This document shows positions 26,442-32,221 of a DNA stretch of 32,221 nt, piece after piece. Location: assembly GCA_008638165.1 (NCBI GenBank), contig VTPL01000005.1, positions 1-32,221 of the forward strand, in the 5' to 3' direction. Below the pieces are notes generated by a model. That model was not told where the DNA came from and searched no databases. It worked only from the letters and a program-made list of their open reading frames with translations. Numbering within the stretch: the stretch's first letter is position 1; each line of letters opens with the position of its first letter. The stretch comes from Pelagibacteraceae bacterium. GTDB lineage: Bacteria > Pseudomonadota > Alphaproteobacteria > Pelagibacterales > Pelagibacteraceae. A program made the position numbers and the translations under genes.

Positions 26442-27458
26442 GTGAAGTTTTTTTTAATAATCTTAATCTTATTAAATTTTTTAACAACAGCACCTAAAGC
26501 TAATGAAGTAAATGTATTTAGCTCAAGACATTACTCTTCTGATATTCAGTTATACGAAAAATTTACATCAATTAGTGGCATAAAAGTTAATGTTGTTTCT
26601 GGAAATGATGCAGCTCTACAAAAAAGAATTATTGAGGAAGGATCTGACTCAAAAGCAGATCTTTATATTACTGCAGACGCTGGAAGATTAGGTTTATTTG
26701 ATCAAAAAGGCATGTTTCAAAATTCTATCTCACCTAAAATAAAATCAATAGTTCCAAAAAGTTTAAGAAGTGACAACTGGACAGGAATTACAAAAAGAGC
26801 AAGAATAATTTTTTATTCAAAAGATAGAATTGATAAAGAGATAATTAAGAATTTGAGGTATGAGGATTTATCTGATCCTAAATGGAATAATAAAATAACA
26901 GTTCGTCAATCTAATAATATTTATAACCAATCATGGATTGCATCTATTATTAGCAATAATGGTAAAGAGAATACAGATGAGTGGGTAAAAAAGTTTGTTA
27001 AAAATTTTGCAAGAGATCCCAAAGGAAATGATCGTGCCCAAATACTAGCCGTTGCAGCTGGAGAAGCTGATATTGCAATTGCAAACACTTATTATTATGC
27101 ACTCATGTTGTCTGGTCAAAAAGGCTTAGAACAACAGCAAGCAGCAAAAAAAGTTGCACCATATTTCCCTAATCAGTCTGATAGAGGAACTCATATGAAT
27201 ATCAGTGGAGGTGGTATTTTAAAATATGCACCAAATCCTGAAAATGCATTAAAACTTTTAGAATTTCTTTTAACTGAGGAAGCTCAATCCCATATAGTCA
27301 AAAATACTTTTGAATATCCTATAATTGAGAATGTTGAACCTAGTGAAATAATTAAAAGTATGGGATCTTTCAAGCAAGATCTTTCAACACCAGTTGAAGA
27401 TTATGCTAGGTTTCAAGCTGTAGCGCTTGAACTTATGCTTAGAGCTGGTTGGAAGTAA
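26442..27458 (+). CDS. futA: Iron(III) ABC transporter substrate-binding protein (FutA-like)
   Basis: Signal peptide, NEVNVFSSRHYSSDIQLYEKFTSISGIKVNVV, Tyr-rich metal site (ANTYYYALM); GTG start; Fur box upstream. Confidence 0.92.
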   Translation: MKFFLIILILLNFLTTAPKANEVNVFSSRHYSSDIQLYEKFTSISGIKVNVVSGNDAALQKRIIEEGSDSKADLYITADAGRLGLFDQKGMFQNSISPKIKSIVPKSLRSDNWTGITKRARIIFYSKDRIDKEIIKNLRYEDLSDPKWNNKITVRQSNNIYNQSWIASIISNNGKENTDEWVKKFVKNFARDPKGNDRAQILAVAAGEADIAIANTYYYALMLSGQKGLEQQQAAKKVAPYFPNQSDRGTHMNISGGGILKYAPNPENALKLLEFLLTEEAQSHIVKNTFEYPIIENVEPSEIIKSMGSFKQDLSTPVEDYARFQAVALELMLRAGWK

Positions 27459-27471
27459 AATTATATTCTAA

Positions 27472-29082
27472 ATGATACATAGATTAAATATTTGGTATTT
27501 TAGCTCTCTTTTAATTTCAATAGTTGTTGCTGTTCCAATAATAATTATTTTTAGCAGTTTTTTTGAGCTAACTAGTGAATATAGCTTAATCTTAAAAGAA
27601 ACATTTCTGTTAGACTACATTGTAAATTCTTTTGTTTTATTAATTGGTGTTATAATAATCACTTCAATAATTGGAATAGGATGTGCATATCTGATATCCT
27701 TTTATGATTTTCCGGGTGCAAAATTTTTTAAATGGGGATTAATCTTATCTTTTGCGGTACCAGCTTATATTTATTCATATTCATTGACTGCTTTTTTTGA
27801 AAATTATGGAACTTTATATTCTATCCTGAAATCAATATTTGGAGAGGGTGAGTACAATATGTATATTCCAAAATTAGATGGGATGGTTGGAGCAACTATT
27901 GCTATTTCATTTTCAATCTTTGGGTATGTGTATGTTTTGACCAGGGCATCATTTCATTACCAATCCCAAAATCTTATTGATCTTGGTAAAAATCTTGGTT
28001 TTTCAAAGAAAAAAACATTTATGAAAATCATATTGCCAGCTGCTAGACCATCAATAATAGCTGGGTTATCTCTTGTTGCTATGGAAACATTGTCAGATTT
28101 TGGCTCAGTTTCATTTTTTGGTGTCTCAACTTTAACTACAGGAATTTATAATGCATGGATAACGTATGATGACTTAACTTTAGCTAACCAATTGTCATTT
28201 TATTTATTAATTTTTATTTTTGTTCTTTTCATATTGGAAAATATTTCAAGACAGAAAGCTCAATATCACTCACCATCCAAAAGTGGAATACAATCTAAAC
28301 AAAAAATTTTGCTAAGAGGGAACAAAGCCTTATTAGCTTCAAGCACATGTTTTTTGGTTTTTTTTGTAAGTTTCATTTTTCCAGTTTCACAGATGGCTTA
28401 CTGGACTTATTTGTTTCCAAATCACTTGTTAGATCTTAATTTAATTCAATTAATTACTAACACTTTATTATTAGTTTTTTTATCTTGCTTGTTATTAATT
28501 TTTTTAAGTTTTATTTCTAACTATGGTAATCGAATAACCAAAAGTAAATTTCTTCAATACCTTACAACATTTTCTATTTGTGGGTATGCAATGCCTGGAA
28601 TTATTTTAGCTGTTGCCTATATTTCATTCATATCATTTTTAGATCAAAATTTATTTATAGATTTAAATATCAAATCATTATTCATAGGTTCAATTTTTGG
28701 ATTAGTGTTAGTTTATTTTGTACGTTTTTATTCTCTCGCCAATAATGGAATAAAATCAGGTTATCTAAAAATAAATTATTCAATAGATGAAAGTGCTTAT
28801 TTATTAGGCTATTCCAAAGTTAAAACTTTTAAAGATATTCACTTGCCTTTTTTAAAAAATTCAATTTTTTTAGTTGTAATTCTTCTTTCAATAGAAATTG
28901 TTAAGGAATTACCTATTACTTTAATTATGAGACCATTTAATTTTGATACTTTCGCTACAAAGGCGTATGTATATGCCTCACAAGATTTACTAGAAGCAGC
29001 TGCAGCCCCTGCAATATTTTTGATATTAATATCAAGTATTTTTATCTTATTAACTTCAAGATATATATTAAAGGATAATTGA
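27472..29082 (+). CDS. futB: Iron(III) ABC transporter permease (FutB-like)
   Basis: 536 aa, two permease modules; EAA-like loops DLGKNLGFSKKKTFMKIILPAARPSI and DESAYLLGYSKVKTFKDIHLPFLKNSI. Confidence 0.92.
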   Translation: MIHRLNIWYFSSLLISIVVAVPIIIIFSSFFELTSEYSLILKETFLLDYIVNSFVLLIGVIIITSIIGIGCAYLISFYDFPGAKFFKWGLILSFAVPAYIYSYSLTAFFENYGTLYSILKSIFGEGEYNMYIPKLDGMVGATIAISFSIFGYVYVLTRASFHYQSQNLIDLGKNLGFSKKKTFMKIILPAARPSIIAGLSLVAMETLSDFGSVSFFGVSTLTTGIYNAWITYDDLTLANQLSFYLLIFIFVLFILENISRQKAQYHSPSKSGIQSKQKILLRGNKALLASSTCFLVFFVSFIFPVSQMAYWTYLFPNHLLDLNLIQLITNTLLLVFLSCLLLIFLSFISNYGNRITKSKFLQYLTTFSICGYAMPGIILAVAYISFISFLDQNLFIDLNIKSLFIGSIFGLVLVYFVRFYSLANNGIKSGYLKINYSIDESAYLLGYSKVKTFKDIHLPFLKNSIFLVVILLSIEIVKELPITLIMRPFNFDTFATKAYVYASQDLLEAAAAPAIFLILISSIFILLTSRYILKDN

Positions 29083-30140
29083 TGAATAATTTTTTCGAAA
29101 TTAACAATGTTACTTTTACAGCTAGTAAAAAAAATAAAGTTAATAATGTATCTTTAAAAATAGAAAATGAAGGTGACGTAGTTTGTTTACTTGGCCCATC
29201 TGGTATTGGAAAGACCACAATTTTAAGAACCATAGCTGGGCTAGAAAAAATAAAATCTGGATCAATTAATTTAAATGGCAAAGTTATTTCCTCTGAAAAT
29301 TTACATGTTGAGCCAGAGAATAGAAATATAGCATTATCCTTTCAGGATAATTCTTTATTTCCTCATTATAATGTTATTGATAATATAAAGTTTGGAGCTG
29401 AACGGAATAAGCGAAAAAATAAAAAACTTAAATTTAATGAAATTATTGAATTCTTACATTTAGAACATATTCAAAATAAATTTCCTCATCAAATTAGTTC
29501 AGGTGAAGCTCAAAGGGCAGCACTTGCAAGATCATTATTATCTATGCCAGACTTGCTTCTTTTAGACGAGCCCCTTTCTAATATTGATCAAAGTTTTAAA
29601 GAGGAAATCCAAGTAAAACTAAAACAATTACTGAAAGAATATAAAATCACAACAATTATAGTTACCCACGACTCATATGAAGCTTTTTATCTTGGTAATA
29701 AATGTGGAATAATTTTAGACGGTCAACTTAAACAATATGATGATCCTTATAATGTTTATCATTTTCCAAATTCAGTAGAAGTTGTAAATTTTTTAAATAG
29801 AGGAATATTAATTCCTGCAAAAGTCGTAGATGAAAAATCTCTTGAAAACAATGATCTTGGATTAATAGAAGGAGATTTTGTTAAACACTATCCCAAAGGA
29901 TCTAATGTTAAATTATTGTTGCAGCCAGAGGATTTAGAACATGATGATAAAAGTAATTTGAAGCTAGAGGTAGTGGATAGAAAGTTTAGAGGAACGAACT
30001 TTATTTATACCCTTAAAACACAAAGTAATTTATTGATACCTGTTTTTGTTCATTCTCACCATGTACATCAGCATGAAGTTGATGAAAAATTTGGAATAAA
30101 AAGACCTATTCATATTGATCATATTGTTTGTTTCGACTAA
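29082..30140 (+). CDS. futC: Iron(III) ABC transporter ATP-binding protein (FutC-like)
   Basis: GPSGIGKTTILRTIAGLE Walker A, ISSGEAQRAALARSLLSMPDLLLLDEPLSNID signature/Walker B, C-terminal TOBE-like region; ATG 29082 preferred over TTG 29079. Confidence 0.93.
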   Translation: MNNFFEINNVTFTASKKNKVNNVSLKIENEGDVVCLLGPSGIGKTTILRTIAGLEKIKSGSINLNGKVISSENLHVEPENRNIALSFQDNSLFPHYNVIDNIKFGAERNKRKNKKLKFNEIIEFLHLEHIQNKFPHQISSGEAQRAALARSLLSMPDLLLLDEPLSNIDQSFKEEIQVKLKQLLKEYKITTIIVTHDSYEAFYLGNKCGIILDGQLKQYDDPYNVYHFPNSVEVVNFLNRGILIPAKVVDEKSLENNDLGLIEGDFVKHYPKGSNVKLLLQPEDLEHDDKSNLKLEVVDRKFRGTNFIYTLKTQSNLLIPVFVHSHHVHQHEVDEKFGIKRPIHIDHIVCFD

Positions 30141-30151
30141 CAAGCTTTTTA

Positions 30152-30850
30152 ATGAGTAAAAAAATTAATTTATTTTTTAAAGGTATAGTAGATGTATTGC
30201 CCTTGTTAATTCCAGTGGTACCCTTTGGAGTTATAGTTGGTGCAATTGGTATCGAACTTGGATTTACTCCATTAGAGACTTATGCAACTTCTTTAATAAT
30301 TTTTGGTGGTGCTTCACAAATTGTATTTTTGCAATTATTTTCTGGAGGAGCATCTTCAATAATAACAATATCTTCAACATTCGTTGTAAATTCAAGACAT
30401 CTATTATATGGCGCAAGCCTAAGTGAATATTTAAATAAACTAACTATTGGTTGGAAACTATTATTGTCTTATTTATTAACAGACCAAGCATATGCTGTAT
30501 CAAATATATATTTTGAGAAAAATAAAAATGAAAACCTCAAGCATTTTTATTTATTGGGCTCAGGGTTTATACTTTGGTTTGTTTGGCAAATTTTTACAAT
30601 AATTGGTATTTTTCTTGGATCAATTGTACCAGAAGAATTAGGCTTAGCTTATACAATTCCTTTAACTTTTATTTCATTATTAGTTGGATATTTTAGAAAA
30701 TTTGATCATTTAATTGTAATTTTTACATCTGGTGTGTTGTCAATAATTTTATATCAAGCACCACTTAAATCTTACATAATTTTATCTAGTTTCATTGCTC
30801 TGGCTTTAGCTTTTATATTAATAAAATTAAAAAAAGAAAATTCAATATGA
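30152..30850 (+). CDS. azlC: AzlC-family branched-chain amino acid exporter subunit
   Basis: VDVLPLLIPVVPFGVIVGAIGIELGFTPLETYATSLIIFGGASQIVFLQL...VNSRHLLYGASLSEYL; ATG 30152 (MSKKINLF) preferred over 30128. Confidence 0.9.
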   Translation: MSKKINLFFKGIVDVLPLLIPVVPFGVIVGAIGIELGFTPLETYATSLIIFGGASQIVFLQLFSGGASSIITISSTFVVNSRHLLYGASLSEYLNKLTIGWKLLLSYLLTDQAYAVSNIYFEKNKNENLKHFYLLGSGFILWFVWQIFTIIGIFLGSIVPEELGLAYTIPLTFISLLVGYFRKFDHLIVIFTSGVLSIILYQAPLKSYIILSSFIALALAFILIKLKKENSI

Positions 30851-31155
30851 TTTGGTATGGAATAGTTATTTCAGGAATTTTAAATTTTTTAACAAAATTT
30901 TTATCTTTAACTTATTTTGATACGAGTAAGATGAATCCATTTGTTAAAAAAATATTAAGTTATGTACCTTCAGCAGTTTTTCCTGCTATAATTTTTCCTG
31001 GAATTTTTTTAGACAGTAATGGATTAATTGATTTTGAAAACAATCCAAAAATTTATGCTTCAATTATTGCTGTCATTATTGGTGTATTAAGCAGAAATAT
31101 TTTGGCTACTATTTTTTCTGGATTAGCTGCATACTGGTTAATAATCTTTATTTAA
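30847..31155 (+). CDS. azlD: AzlD-family branched-chain amino acid transport subunit
   Basis: 102 aa membrane protein; KKILSYVPSAVFPAIIFPGIF; ATGA overlap with azlC. Confidence 0.85.
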   Translation: MIWYGIVISGILNFLTKFLSLTYFDTSKMNPFVKKILSYVPSAVFPAIIFPGIFLDSNGLIDFENNPKIYASIIAVIIGVLSRNILATIFSGLAAYWLIIFI

Positions 31156-31169
31156 TTTTTTTAACATCA

Positions 31170-32060
31170 ATGAAAAAACCCATTATTAATAATGAATTAT
31201 TAGGCATTCTGTACATGATCCTTTGCCAATTTTCTTTTGCAACCAATGATGCAATGGTCAAATTTATCTATCAAAATTTTGATGAAATTTACGTCTTGAA
31301 CCAAGTAATTTTTATTAGAGGATTATTTGCATTATTCTTTATTGGAATATTCTTATATTTTAAAAACTTATTAAACTTCAAAGTTATTTTTTCTTCTCGT
31401 CAATTATCAATTAGGGGATTATTTGAATCTTTTGCAGCAATTTGTTTTTTTGTTGGTGTTGCAATGCTTCCTTTTGGGATGGTTTATGTCCTTTTGAGTT
31501 TAGCACCAATTTTTTTAACTACATTTGGTGCATTATTTTTAAATGAAAAAGTACGTTGGAGAAGATGGACTGCTGTAATTTTTGGATTTATTGGAGTTGT
31601 AGTAGTTATCAATCCTACAAAATTAGAGTTTGGTTTTTACTTTATATTTCCATTACTTTCCGCAATTCTTTTATCATTTAGAGATATGTACACTAAAAAT
31701 ATTAAAGGTAATTTTCATAGTTTACAAATTGCTTTTATAACTTGTCTTGTTGTTACAATTTTTTTTGGATTTTTAAGTATTTATAAATTTTATTATTTTA
31801 GTGTTAAAGACTATTTAATTTTATTTGTTTCTTCTTTTTTTCTCTCACTTGGTTATATATTTTCAATAGCAACAATTAAAGTTGCACTAGTTTCTGTGAC
31901 TTCAACTTTTAGATACTCGGTTATTATATGGGGTATTTTATACGGATATTTCTTTTTCAATGAAATCCCAAAAACAAATACTTACATTGGTGCTGTAATG
32001 ATAGTAATAAGTGGATTAATTATTATTTCTCGTCAAAAACAACTAGGTAAAATAAAGTAA
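31170..32060 (+). CDS. EamA/DMT-superfamily permease
   Basis: 10-TM layout, two EamA repeats; FFVGVAMLPFGMVYVLLSLAPIFLTTFGALFLNEKVRWRRWTAVIFGFIGVVVVINP. Confidence 0.92.
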   Translation: MKKPIINNELLGILYMILCQFSFATNDAMVKFIYQNFDEIYVLNQVIFIRGLFALFFIGIFLYFKNLLNFKVIFSSRQLSIRGLFESFAAICFFVGVAMLPFGMVYVLLSLAPIFLTTFGALFLNEKVRWRRWTAVIFGFIGVVVVINPTKLEFGFYFIFPLLSAILLSFRDMYTKNIKGNFHSLQIAFITCLVVTIFFGFLSIYKFYYFSVKDYLILFVSSFFLSLGYIFSIATIKVALVSVTSTFRYSVIIWGILYGYFFFNEIPKTNTYIGAVMIVISGLIIISRQKQLGKIK

Positions 32061-32180
32061 TCTTTTTACTATAATCTATTAAATAATTCTTAAGTTTAGT
32101 GACAATTTTAATCTTTATTTATATTTGCCATGGGTAATTTTAATGTTAATCTTTTATCTTAAATTTAACGAGAGGTAATA

Positions 32181-32221
32181 ATGAGAATATTAAAAAGTAC
32201 ATTAGTTGCTGGATTAATTTC
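32181..32221 (+). CDS. Partial CDS with signal-peptide-like start
   Basis: GAGAGGTAATA Shine-Dalgarno-like sequence before ATG 32181; MRILKSTLVAGLI...; runs off the window, family not identifiable. Confidence 0.5.
   Translation, partial: MRILKSTLVAGLI

Overview
AT-rich, densely packed bacterial chromosome window with short intergenic gaps and many overlapping or abutting genes. Gene content and composition strongly suggest a SAR11/Pelagibacterales-type alphaproteobacterium (inference from content, not a search). I see about 37 complete CDS plus a partial CDS at each end. Three of the complete CDS are small ORFs missing from the supplied track. I found no rRNA, tRNA, CRISPR array, transposon or phage region. 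The central ~20 kb is rich in one-carbon and methylated-compound metabolism. It contains an M19 dipeptidase with two poorly characterised partners, a GcvT/DmdA-like protein paired with a MetF-like reductase, a divergent Rieske oxygenase, a BT1-type (folate/biopterin) transporter, and a dimethylglycine/sarcosine dehydrogenase operon with etfB, etfA and ETF-QO. FolE and an AcuI-like acrylyl-CoA reductase lie further downstream. The flanks carry purEK, hisI, a Fur-box-preceded FutABC-type iron ABC transporter, AzlCD and an EamA permease. The best candidates for undescribed biology are the M19/551-aa/DUF3726/zinc-ribbon operon convergent with the MetF/GcvT-like operon, the APS-kinase-like plus HxGH nucleotidyltransferase pair, and three small proteins omitted from the ORF track.
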